Part shown: positions 18,950-26,593 of the stretch, one piece after another | Layout: each line of letters opens with the position of its first letter | How positions within the stretch are numbered: position 1 is the first letter of the stretch | Assembly (NCBI RefSeq): GCF_902813185.1 | Contig: NZ_LR778301.1 | Span: 3,011,001 to 3,075,000 of the forward strand | Source of the DNA: Denitratisoma oestradiolicum | GTDB lineage: Bacteria > Pseudomonadota > Gammaproteobacteria > Burkholderiales > Rhodocyclaceae | Direction of reading: 5' to 3' | Length of the DNA stretch: 64,000 bases | Program-made: the position numbers and the translations under genes | Notes under the pieces: generated by a model | Databases searched by the model: none | Seen by the model: the letters and a program-made list of their open reading frames with translations, nothing else | What the model was told of the DNA's origin: nothing

Positions 18950-19075
18950 GCTGGCCGGCCAAGGGCAGGAAGACCCTCCCCCTCCCGGCCTCCCCCTCTC
19001 CGGGGGAGGTGACGATATCGGCTCGCTACGCTCGACTGTTTGGTTTGCCGTTTCACTTTGTTATTTCACGCTACG
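18950..19075 (+). repeat. Dispersed intergenic repeat, family 2, subtype 2 (first copy)
   Basis: Fills most of the gap between the two dehydrogenase genes. Contains GGCAGGAAGACCCTCCCCCT, a GC palindrome around CTCCGGGGGAGG, the core CGGCTCGCTACGCTCGAC and a tail GTTTGCCGTTTCACTTTGTT. The same order is seen at 32890-33035. Confidence 0.7.
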
Positions 19076-19087
19076 GATGACGGAACC

Positions 19088-20206
19088 ATGGAACTGGACT
19101 TCACCCCTGAACAACTGCAGATCAAGGATGCGGTGCGCCGCTTCCTTTCCCGGGAATGCCCGCCCGGCCTGGTGCGCAAGATGCGCGAGGAGCGCACTGC
19201 CCTGCCCCGCGACATCTGGCGGCCCATGGCCGACTTGGGCTGGCTGGGCCTGCCCTTCGACGAAAGCTACGGCGGCGCGGGCGGCGACTGGGTCACCCTG
19301 GCGGCGCTGGTCGAGGAACTGGGCCGGGCCTGCGATCCCACGCCCTTCGCCGATTGCGTCCTCACCTGCGGCTGGCTGATCCAGGACCTGGGCAGCGAGG
19401 CCCAGAAGCAGCGCTGGTTGCCGCCCCTGATTGAGGGCAAGCTGATGCTGAGTCTGGCCACCCATGAGGAAAAAGCCCTCCGCAGCCCGGGAGATCAGCC
19501 GAGCACACTGCGGGAATCCGCGACGGGTCTGCGTCTCGACGGCCAGAAAGGCTTCGTCGAGAACGCCGCCGACAGCGACTTCCTGCTGGTCAGCGCGGTA
19601 ATGGCGAACACCGGCGAACCTTGCCTGGCCCTGATCCCGCCCCATGCCGAAGGCATCGAACTCATCGCCCTGCATTCCCTCGCCCATCCCAATCTCTACG
19701 AGGTCCGCTTCCGCGCTGTATCCCTCGCGCCGGAACAGCTGCTCTACCGGAGTGCGGACCTGCCGGCGCATCTGGCGACAGCCCAGGACCGGACAGTGGC
19801 CTTCCAGTCCGCCGCCGCCGTCGGCGGGGCGCAGCGGGTACTGGAAATGGCGCTGGATTACGCCAAGGAACGGCAACAGTTCGGCAAGCCCATCGGCAGC
19901 TTCCAGGCGGTCCAGCATCTGCTGGCCAACACCTGGTCCGAGGTGGAGACCGCCCGGCTGGCTGCCTACGAAGCCATCACCCATCTCGAAGCCGGCCTGC
20001 CGGGGGCGGCGGACAAAGTGGCGGTTGCGAAATGCGCCAGCAACGAAACCTTCGTCCGCACCTGTTTCACCGCCCATCAGATATTCGGCGGCATGGGCTA
20101 CATGTGGGAAACCGACCTGCACCTGTGGACCCGCAAGGCCAAGGAAATCGAAATGGCCTGGGGTGGCCTCTACCCCTACCGACGCCGGCTGGCGGCAAAC
20201 CTTTGA
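19088..20206 (+). CDS. Acyl-CoA dehydrogenase (second of a pair)
   Basis: 372 residues. Family features: MELDFTPEQLQIKDAVRRFL start, LGWLGLPFDESYGGAGG, GGAQRVLEMALDYAKERQQF with the FAD-contacting arginine (RQQFGKPI), and HQIFGGMGYMWETDLHLW at the C-terminus. The first half of the substrate region (SLATHEEKALRSPGDQPSTL) is degenerate compared with the usual TEP-GSD motif, as in beta-type subunits of heterotetrameric enzymes. Probably pairs with the dehydrogenase at 17728; one subunit would hold the active glutamate. Last gene before a terminator. Confidence 0.92.
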   Translation: MELDFTPEQLQIKDAVRRFLSRECPPGLVRKMREERTALPRDIWRPMADLGWLGLPFDESYGGAGGDWVTLAALVEELGRACDPTPFADCVLTCGWLIQDLGSEAQKQRWLPPLIEGKLMLSLATHEEKALRSPGDQPSTLRESATGLRLDGQKGFVENAADSDFLLVSAVMANTGEPCLALIPPHAEGIELIALHSLAHPNLYEVRFRAVSLAPEQLLYRSADLPAHLATAQDRTVAFQSAAAVGGAQRVLEMALDYAKERQQFGKPIGSFQAVQHLLANTWSEVETARLAAYEAITHLEAGLPGAADKVAVAKCASNETFVRTCFTAHQIFGGMGYMWETDLHLWTRKAKEIEMAWGGLYPYRRRLAANL

Positions 20207-20228
20207 TCCAGAAAACCCTGTCGGTGAG

Positions 20229-20249
20229 AGCCGCCTTCGGGCGGCTTTT
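20229..20249 (+). terminator. Intrinsic terminator of the acyl-CoA degradation operon
   Basis: Stem AGCCGCC/GGCGGCT with a TTCG tetraloop and a following TTT run, 22 nt after the stop of the second dehydrogenase. The remaining stretch to 20433 contains no gene I can support. Confidence 0.85.
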
Positions 20250-20433
20250 CATGGGCGCCTGAGGATGAGAACGCAGCGTTGATCGAAGCTGCGAGCCGAT
20301 GAGCAAGAACCTGCCGGAAGGCGCGGCTGGATGGATTATCGCGTGGCCGGAAAAGACAGGTTATGGCCGAATGCGCCCTGTTTTTGCCTGCACATCCCCT
20401 TCATGATGGACATCAACAGAAATCGGAGGGTGT

Positions 20434-21363
20434 ATGCGATTGGCGCTGAATTTCCAGGCTCCGGCAACTGAGGAAGCATTGCTGCGTCATACACACGGGA
20501 TGGAACTCATCAAGGTTCCGGCGCAGGGTGCGTTAGCCGGAGAGGTTGATGTCCTGCTGACGCCGTTGGTAGGCACCCAGCCCCTGGCCGAATTGCTGCC
20601 CAAGTGCCAGGGACTTCAATGGGTGCATATCTTCGGGACAGGTGCTGACACCTTTCCCTTCGGTCTTGCTGGCGATATCAAGGTCAGCTGTTCCCGGGGT
20701 GCATCGGCCACCGCCATCGCCGAATGGGTGCTGGCCATGATGCTGAGTTTCGAGAAGCGCTTGCCCCAAAGCTGGGTGAGCGCGCCTCCGGCCCAGTGGT
20801 TCCTGGCCGACCTCGGCGGCCTGGAAGGCAAGACCCTGGGTCTGCTGGGCTTCGGCGCCATCGGCCAGGCCATCGCCCGACGCGCTTTGGCCTTCGACAT
20901 GAAGGTCGTCGCCAAGGTGCGGCAACATCGGCCCAGCCCCATGGTGGGGGTCACTCTGGTGGATTCCCTGGAGCAGGTACTGGGTGCCGCCGACCATCTG
21001 GTGCTGGCCCTGTCGGCCACTGCCGCAAGCCGGGGGCTGCTCGGTGCGGAGCAGCTGGCGATGACCCAGCCCGGCGTACATCTGGTGAACGTGGCCCGGT
21101 CGGGTCTGATCGATCAGGACGCCCTGCGGCCCCTGCTGGACCGCGGCCACATTGCCATGGCATCCCTCGACGTGGTGGAGCCCGAGCCGCTGCCCGCCGG
21201 CCATTGGCTCTACGCGCATCCCAGGGTGCGCCTCAGCCCCCATATTTCCTGGAGCGCGCCGGGCATGGTGGATCGCATGCTGGCCATCTTCCTGCGCAAC
21301 CTGGAGGCCTTCGCCCAGGGACGGCCCCTGGAGGGCCTGGTGGATGTGGCGGCCGGGTATTGA
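20434..21363 (+). CDS. D-isomer-specific 2-hydroxyacid dehydrogenase family protein
   Basis: 309 residues. The NAD-binding motif GFGAIGQAIARRAL is at about 143-156; VNVARSGLIDQDAL carries the conserved arginine, DVVEPEPLPAGHWLY the glutamate, and LSPHISWS the catalytic histidine. The family reduces 2-oxoacids to D-2-hydroxyacids. The ATG at 20434 has GGAGG upstream. selA starts 10 nt after its stop, so it is probably the first gene of the selenium operon. A link to selenium is positional only; substrate unknown. Confidence 0.88.
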   Translation: MRLALNFQAPATEEALLRHTHGMELIKVPAQGALAGEVDVLLTPLVGTQPLAELLPKCQGLQWVHIFGTGADTFPFGLAGDIKVSCSRGASATAIAEWVLAMMLSFEKRLPQSWVSAPPAQWFLADLGGLEGKTLGLLGFGAIGQAIARRALAFDMKVVAKVRQHRPSPMVGVTLVDSLEQVLGAADHLVLALSATAASRGLLGAEQLAMTQPGVHLVNVARSGLIDQDALRPLLDRGHIAMASLDVVEPEPLPAGHWLYAHPRVRLSPHISWSAPGMVDRMLAIFLRNLEAFAQGRPLEGLVDVAAGY

Positions 21364-21373
21364 GGGCGAAGCC

Positions 21374-22789
21374 ATGAGCCAGGATCATCCCGCCCCCGAT
21401 CTGCGACGGGCCTTGCCCTCGGTGGATGCGATGTTGCAACAGATGGGCGACGCCATCGTCCGCTGGGGCCACGGAGAGGTGAGCCAGGCGATTCGCGGAA
21501 TCCTGACCCAGGCCCGGCAGCAACTGGACCAGGGCCATCCGCTCCTGGTCTCCGCCGAGGCCCTGCAACAGCGGGTGGCGGCCGAGCTGCAGGCTCGCCA
21601 CCAGCCCAGTCTGCGTCCGGTGTTCAACCTGACCGGCACGGTGCTCCATACCAACCTCGGGCGTGCCCTGCTGCCCCGGGAGGCGGTAGAGGCCATGATC
21701 GCCGTCGCCACGGCGCCGACGACTCTGGAGTTCGATCTGGAGCGGGGAGAACGAGGTGAGCGGGACAGCCATGTGGAATCCCTGATCTGCGAGCTGGCCG
21801 GCACGGAAGCGGCCACGGTGGTCAACAACAACGCGGCGGCGGTCTTCCTCGTTCTAAACACCCTGGCCCTGGGGGGCGAAGTCCCCACCTCCCGGGGGGA
21901 ACTGGTGGAGATCGGCGGCGCCTTCCGGGTGCCGGAAATCATGGCCCGCTCCGGCTGCCAGCTGGTGGAGGTGGGCACCACCAACCGCACCCATCTCAAG
22001 GACTACGCCGCCGCCATCGGTGCGCGCACCGCCCTGCTGATGAAGGTGCACACCAGCAACTACCGCATCGAGGGCTTCACCCACGCGGTGGAGGAATCGG
22101 CCCTGGCGACCCTGGCCCGGCAGCATGGCCTGCCCTTCGTGGTGGACATGGGCAGCGGCAGTCTGGTGGACTTCGCCGCCCTGGGCCTGCCCGCCGAACC
22201 CACGGTGGCGGCCACCGTCACCCAGGGGGCGGACGTGATCACCTTCAGCGGCGACAAGCTGCTGGGCGGACCCCAGTGCGGCATCATCGCCGGACGCAAG
22301 GCGCTGATCGAGCGCATCCGCAAGAACCCCCTGAAGCGGGCCCTGCGCCTGGACAAGCTGACCCTGGCCGCCCTGGCCGAGGTGTTGAAGCTCTACCGCA
22401 ATCCCACGACCTTGCCGGAGCGTTTGCCCACCCTGCGCCTGCTGACCCGGCCCCTGGCGGACATCGAGGACCAGGCAGGGCGCCTAGTGCCTGGCATTGC
22501 TGCGGCCTTGGCGCCACGCTTCCAGGTAGCGGCGGTGCCTTGCCACAGCCAGATCGGCAGCGGCGCCCTGCCGGTGGACACCATCCCCAGCGTCGCCATC
22601 GAGGTTGCGCCCCGCTCAGGCGACGACGGCGAACTGCGTGGTCTGGCCGAAGCTCTGCGGCACCTGCCCGTGCCGGTACTGGGGCGTATCTCCAACGGCA
22701 AGCTGCTACTCGATCTGCGCTGCCTGGCCGAGGCCGCGGAGGCGGAATTCCTTACCCAGTGGTCCGCGCTTGGTGAGGTGCTGCCGTGA
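21374..22789 (+). CDS. selA: L-seryl-tRNA(Sec) selenium transferase
   Basis: SelA uses PLP and selenophosphate to turn Ser-tRNA(Sec) into Sec-tRNA(Sec). 471 residues, normal length. The N-terminal [10 protein letters not shown] and [18 protein letters not shown] segments, and the PLP-lysine region [18 protein letters not shown], identify it clearly. The stop overlaps the selB start by 4 nt (GTGA). Together with selB and selC it makes this locus able to insert selenocysteine; selD is not in the window. Confidence 0.98.
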   Translation: MSQDHPAPDLRRALPSVDAMLQQMGDAIVRWGHGEVSQAIRGILTQARQQLDQGHPLLVSAEALQQRVAAELQARHQPSLRPVFNLTGTVLHTNLGRALLPREAVEAMIAVATAPTTLEFDLERGERGERDSHVESLICELAGTEAATVVNNNAAAVFLVLNTLALGGEVPTSRGELVEIGGAFRVPEIMARSGCQLVEVGTTNRTHLKDYAAAIGARTALLMKVHTSNYRIEGFTHAVEESALATLARQHGLPFVVDMGSGSLVDFAALGLPAEPTVAATVTQGADVITFSGDKLLGGPQCGIIAGRKALIERIRKNPLKRALRLDKLTLAALAEVLKLYRNPTTLPERLPTLRLLTRPLADIEDQAGRLVPGIAAALAPRFQVAAVPCHSQIGSGALPVDTIPSVAIEVAPRSGDDGELRGLAEALRHLPVPVLGRISNGKLLLDLRCLAEAAEAEFLTQWSALGEVLP

Positions 22790-24705
22790 TCGTCGCCACC
22801 GCCGGCCATGTGGACCACGGCAAGACCTCCCTGGTCCGGCAACTCACCGGCGTCAACACCGACCGCCTGGAGGAGGAGCAGCGCCGGGGCATGACCATCG
22901 CCCTGGGCTTTGCCTACCGCAAGACGGCGGCCGGCGCTTCCATCGGCTTCATCGACGTGCCGGGGCACCGGCGCTTCATCAACACCATGATTGCCGGCAT
23001 CCGCGGCGTGGACCTGGGCATGCTGGTGGTGGATGCCGGCGAGGGCGTGATGCCCCAGACCCGGGAGCATGTGCGGGTCATGGAACTGCTGGGGGTGCGC
23101 GACACCCTGGCTGTCGTCACCAAGACCGACCGGGTTTCCCCTGAACAGCTCCGGGCCGTGAGCGGGGCGGTGGGCGGGTTGCTACCCGGGGCCCAGGTCT
23201 TCCCCGTTTCCAGCCTCACGGGCGAGGGCATGGTCGACTTGCAGGCCGAGTTGGCAGCCCGCGCCGAGCGGCAGCAGGATCAGGAAGCGCGGGGCTATTT
23301 CCGCCTCTCGGTGGACCGGGCCTTCGTGCTCAAGGGCGCCGGCTTGATCGTCACCGGGACGGCCATGGCCGGGCGCGTGGCGGTGGGCGACAGCCTGCTG
23401 CTGTACACGGTGAAGTCTGGCAGCGAAGGCATCAAGGTGCGGGTACGGAGCATTCATGCCCAGGACGAGGCCGCCTCCACGGGGCAGTCTGGCCAGCGCT
23501 GCGCCCTGAATCTGGTGGGCGATGTGGAGCGGGAGGACATCCAGCGGGGCGACATGCTGGCCGATGCCCGCTGCGTGGCACCGGGCCTGAGGTTTGATGC
23601 CCGCCTGCGCCTGCTCGACGACCTGCCATTTTCCCTCAAGCACCTCCAGCCGGTGAAGCTCTATCTCGGTGCCCGGCGCCTGGCCGCCCGGGTGTATTTC
23701 CTGGAGACCGACGGACCTTCATCCCCTGCCGGGATGGGATTGGTGCAGTTCGTCCTCCAGGAGCCCTTGCAGGTCTGCTGGGGCGACCGCTTCCTGATCC
23801 AGGACGACAGCGAAAGCGTGATCCTGGGGGGCGGACGCGTGCTGGGGCCGGCCGCGCCCCAGTGGCACAAGCGCAAGCCGGCGCGGTTGGCCTGGCTGGC
23901 GGCTCTCGACCATGACGACCCCGCCGCAATCCTGGGAGCCTGGCTGGAGGTGGGCATGGGACCGGTGGATCTGGCGGCTGTCCAGACCGCCCTCAACCTG
24001 CGGGACGATGAACTCGCGGCGCTGTTATCCCTTCCCACCCTGGCCGGCTTGCTGCGGTTGCGCGGCGATCACGGCGACTGGCTGCTCAACGCCGGCGACT
24101 GGAACGCGCAGCGGGAGCAACTTTTTGCCCAGGTGGCTGACTGGCATAAGGAGCACCCGATGGATGCGGGCATGCCCCAGGCGCTGCTGCTGCGGGGCAA
24201 TCCCGGACCCGCTTTCCTTGCGGCGGTCCTGGAGGCCCTGGTTCAGGAGAAACGTTTGCTGCTGGCCGGGGGGAGGGTCAGTTGCGCCGGCTACCGGGCC
24301 ACGCTGCCGACTGCCATCCAGGCCGGCTGGGAACGGCTCCAGGCCTATACGGTGGAGCGGGGCTTCCATTTGCCCCTGCTCTCGGAAATCGAGCGGGACC
24401 TGGGACTGGGCACCAAGGTGCAAGGGGCGGTGATCGCCACGGCGCTGAAGTCCGGACAACTGGTTCAAGTCAGTTCCAAGCGGCTCACCCTGCCGTCGGT
24501 GCTGCAAGGGCTGGCGGTCGAGATCCAGCACCTGGCGGCGCGGCAGGAGATTTTTTCGGTGATCGAGACCAAGGTCCATCTGGGACTGGGACGGGATCTG
24601 ACCATCGAGATCCTGGAGTATTTCGACAGTGTCAAATTCACCCGGCGGGAAGGCAATGGGCGCCGACTCCGGGATGCAGACTGGCCGCGGAGGATGGCGG
24701 CATGA
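22786..24705 (+). CDS. selB: Selenocysteine-specific elongation factor SelB
   Basis: SelB carries Sec-tRNA(Sec) to UGA codons marked by a SECIS hairpin. 639 residues from a GTG start overlapping the selA stop. The GTPase motifs are clear: G1 [16 protein letters not shown]3 DVPGHRRFI and G4 TKTD. Translation-factor beta-barrels follow, then C-terminal winged helices (about 390-639) that bind the SECIS element. The tRNA(Sec) gene begins 8 nt after its stop codon. A SelB of normal length argues for a functioning recoding system here. Confidence 0.98.
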   Translation: MIVATAGHVDHGKTSLVRQLTGVNTDRLEEEQRRGMTIALGFAYRKTAAGASIGFIDVPGHRRFINTMIAGIRGVDLGMLVVDAGEGVMPQTREHVRVMELLGVRDTLAVVTKTDRVSPEQLRAVSGAVGGLLPGAQVFPVSSLTGEGMVDLQAELAARAERQQDQEARGYFRLSVDRAFVLKGAGLIVTGTAMAGRVAVGDSLLLYTVKSGSEGIKVRVRSIHAQDEAASTGQSGQRCALNLVGDVEREDIQRGDMLADARCVAPGLRFDARLRLLDDLPFSLKHLQPVKLYLGARRLAARVYFLETDGPSSPAGMGLVQFVLQEPLQVCWGDRFLIQDDSESVILGGGRVLGPAAPQWHKRKPARLAWLAALDHDDPAAILGAWLEVGMGPVDLAAVQTALNLRDDELAALLSLPTLAGLLRLRGDHGDWLLNAGDWNAQREQLFAQVADWHKEHPMDAGMPQALLLRGNPGPAFLAAVLEALVQEKRLLLAGGRVSCAGYRATLPTAIQAGWERLQAYTVERGFHLPLLSEIERDLGLGTKVQGAVIATALKSGQLVQVSSKRLTLPSVLQGLAVEIQHLAARQEIFSVIETKVHLGLGRDLTIEILEYFDSVKFTRREGNGRRLRDADWPRRMAA

Positions 24706-24713
24706 ATTACCAC

Positions 24714-24807
24714 GGAAGAGCGATGTCCCCGGTGGGGCACCTGGTCTTCAAAACCAGCGCGGTGCCGATGAGGCGCCTGGTGGGTTCGACTCCTACCTCT
24801 TCCGCCA
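24714..24807 (+). tRNA. selC: Selenocysteine tRNA, anticodon TCA
   Basis: 94 nt including an encoded CCA. Acceptor GGAAGAG pairs with CTCTTCC; D-arm TGTCCC/GGGGCA has 6 bp and a 4-nt loop; anticodon stem CTGGT/ACCAG surrounds TCA (24748-24750); long variable arm GGTGCC/GGCGCC; T-arm GTGGG/CCTAC with TTCGACT loop. Long variable arm, 6-bp D-stem and TCA anticodon are diagnostic. The acceptor plus T-stem come to 12 bp (7+5), one fewer than the 13 bp of the E. coli tRNA. Directly follows selB. Confidence 0.97.
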
Positions 24808-24815
24808 TATTTAAT

Positions 24816-24925
24816 GGAGTACGGAACAAAGTCCCCACCCGTTCGGGCTGAGCCTGTCGAAGCCCCGCGTTGGCGAGGCTTGCGCTTCGACAGGCTCAGC
24901 GCGAACGGACTTAATCGGTGTTTCC
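24816..24925 (+). repeat. Dispersed element, family 1, copy C with a different internal palindrome
   Basis: Right end GGACTTAATCGGTGTTTCC (24907-24925) matches the other copies closely. The left end GGAGTACGGAACAAAGTCC is a weaker inverted match. The interior is not the CCGGCG type but a pair of facing arms, CGTTCGGGCTGAGCCTGTCG and its near complement, making a long hairpin. Lies between selC and the next gene. Confidence 0.65.
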
Positions 24926-24962
24926 ATAAACAAAAGACCGCGCAGACGAAGGAGAAAAAACA

Positions 24963-25979
24963 GTGAGCCACGGCGTCCTGGATGACATCGAGAAGTGCAT
25001 GGAAAGCGGCTGGACCGATGGTCTGCCGGTGATCCCCCCCTATGGCAGCCTGGTGGATCCCATGCTGGAGGCCCTGGGCTGGCAGGCCACTGATGTGGTG
25101 GGGAATATCCCCGACCAGAGCATCAAGGTCCGCGCCGAGCAGGTGGCGGCTACGGCGGTGATGGCTGGCTGCAAGCTGGAATATGCGCCGGTACTGCGGG
25201 CCCTGGTCCTGGCCATACTGGATCCCCGCTTCAACGTCAGCGGGGTGGAAGTGACCACAGGTGGGGCCAGTGTGCTGGTGATTGTGAGCGGTCCGGTGGT
25301 GGCGGCCCTGGGCTTCGAGCATGAGGCGAACGCATTGGGCGCCAACAGCCGGATCAACGCCACCGTGGGGCGTTTCGCCCAGATGATGCGGCTGTTCTGC
25401 GGCAAGGGCGGCGGTGTGCTGCAATCCCACGGCACCGTGGGGCATCCTGGGCGCTTGTCTTTTTGCATTGCCGAGCATCCCCAAACGGCCTGGGGACCCT
25501 ACCACACCCAGTTTGGCCTGCCCGCCGAGGTTTCCGCCGTATCGGTCATGTCCAGCGAAGGACCGAACTCCTGCAACAACCACTATGCCAGGACCGGGGC
25601 GGCGATTCTGGACACCATCGGCGACTGCATGCTGCATTACGGCCAGACGGCCTGGTACTACCGCTCTTCGGGCTATCTGGTGGTGATTGCGCCAGACCAT
25701 ATGGCACTGGTGAAGTCGGAGTTCACCCGGGAACAGGCGCGGCAATACCTTTACGAGAATGCCCGGCGCCAGACGGACGATCTGGTGAAGGTGGGGCGGA
25801 TCGCGATTCCGCCCCTGGAGTATGCGGAGGTGGAGTTCGGTGCGATGCGCACGCCACTGAAAACAATCGACCAACTGAGCTTCATCGAATGCGGTGCCGT
25901 TGGCGGCCGCTTCTCCGCCGTCATCCCCCGTTGGGCGGGCAGCCAGAATGTCGTCTGCAAACAGATCGTAGGTATTTGA
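24963..25979 (+). CDS. Conserved protein of unknown function upstream of the selenoprotein gene
   Basis: 338 residues from GTG 24963, which has AAGGAG nine nt upstream. Soluble, no signal peptide. Notable segments: KCMESGWTDGLPVIPPYG at the N-terminus, MAGCKLEYAPVLRALVLAIL, TTGGASVLVIVSGPV, and SSEGPNSCNNHYARTG. I recognise the GWTDGLPVIPP opening as a feature of uncharacterised proteins that travel with UGSC-motif proteins, but I know no biochemical function. The next gene starts 26 nt on with its own strong ribosome site, so both are likely made together and may form a complex. Confidence 0.85.
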   Translation: MSHGVLDDIEKCMESGWTDGLPVIPPYGSLVDPMLEALGWQATDVVGNIPDQSIKVRAEQVAATAVMAGCKLEYAPVLRALVLAILDPRFNVSGVEVTTGGASVLVIVSGPVVAALGFEHEANALGANSRINATVGRFAQMMRLFCGKGGGVLQSHGTVGHPGRLSFCIAEHPQTAWGPYHTQFGLPAEVSAVSVMSSEGPNSCNNHYARTGAAILDTIGDCMLHYGQTAWYYRSSGYLVVIAPDHMALVKSEFTREQARQYLYENARRQTDDLVKVGRIAIPPLEYAEVEFGAMRTPLKTIDQLSFIECGAVGGRFSAVIPRWAGSQNVVCKQIVGI

Positions 25980-26005
25980 ACCGAGATTTTTTACGGAGGT
26001 GAACA

Positions 26006-26593
26006 ATGAGCAAGCCCATGACAGAAAAACTACCGGCCAAGCAACTGATGAGTTGCGGCGATGTGACCTGCGAGGTGCTGGTGAACCCCATCCCCCGGCC
26101 CGAGTCCGATCCCATCAGGATCACTCTCAAGCCGAAGCTGCCCCGCGTCACGTTCCTTGACCACAAGAAGCCCAACTCCCTGGCGATCCTGCAGTTCGCC
26201 CAGCAGATCCTGCGGCAGCGGGGCATCGAGGTCCGTGAGGAGATTTTGCAAAAGAATGATGCCGGCACACCGATGCCGGCGGCCCTCCTGGCCTCCCTGT
26301 CCCAGGAGCCGGGGCTCGTCTTGTGCGGTGTCTCCGATTGAGGGAGTTGTTCGTCGGGCAGTTCGCTTGACGCCATTTTGTTGCAGCGGGCCGGTGTCGC
26401 CGGTTTCGCGATTCTGACTGAACCTTTCGGGGACCAGGTGAACCGGTGCATGGCCTACCAGCCGGCGGATCGGCCGCTCCCCGCCATCGTGATCGACCAT
26501 CCGACCCAGATGGTTCCGGAAGAAGTACTACGGCAGCGGGCGAGCCAGATCGCCGACGCCGTGGAGTGTTTATTGAAGGACGAAGCGCCATGA
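26006..26593 (+). CDS. UGSC-motif selenoprotein, in-frame TGA at 26339-26341 read as selenocysteine
   Basis: 195 residues if TGA at codon 112 is selenocysteine. Before it: MSKPMTEKLPAKQLMSC and GLVLCGVSD. After it the frame stays open for 83 codons and reads U-G-S-C-S-S-G-S-S-L-D, then AGVAGFAILTEPFGDQV and IVIDHPTQMVPEEVLRQRAS, ending at TGA 26591. The redox motif U-G-S-C resembles a CxxC site. Support: good ribosome site (GGAGGTGA), same frame on both sides, overlap of the true stop with the next ATG, a hairpin at SECIS distance, and selA-selB-selC just upstream. UGSC (seleno)proteins are an annotated but functionally unknown family. Stopping at 26341 would remove the motif. Confidence 0.93.
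26352..26372 (+). promoter_or_regulatory. Candidate bacterial SECIS hairpin
   Basis: In the mRNA, bases 26353-26359 (GUCGGGC) pair with 26365-26371 (GCUUGAC), two pairs being G-U, around the loop AGUUC; C26352-G26372 can extend the stem to 8 bp. The loop contains the G-U recognised by SelB. The stem begins 10-11 nt after the UGA, the spacing known for the E. coli fdhF element. Confidence 0.75.

Noticed and set aside
21355..21374. TGA ending the 2-hydroxyacid dehydrogenase as a second selenocysteine codon
   Set aside because: No UxxC-type motif, no following hairpin at the right distance, and selA starts at once. Other TGA stops in the locus (25977, 27583, 28720) were looked at and also lack support.
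24838..24910. Long inverted repeat after selC as the sel operon terminator
   Set aside because: No T-run, and its ends match the dispersed family 1 element. It might still stop some transcripts, but the repeat explanation is better.
26006..26341. Reading the gene as a pseudogene with a nonsense mutation
   Set aside because: The TGA lies exactly where a U-G-S-C motif results, a SECIS-like hairpin follows at the right distance, and the Sec machinery is adjacent. Decay would not explain all three.
26378..26593. A separate small gene after the TGA of the UGSC protein
   Set aside because: It is in the same frame as the upstream part, has no ribosome site of its own, and its sequence completes the UGSC protein.
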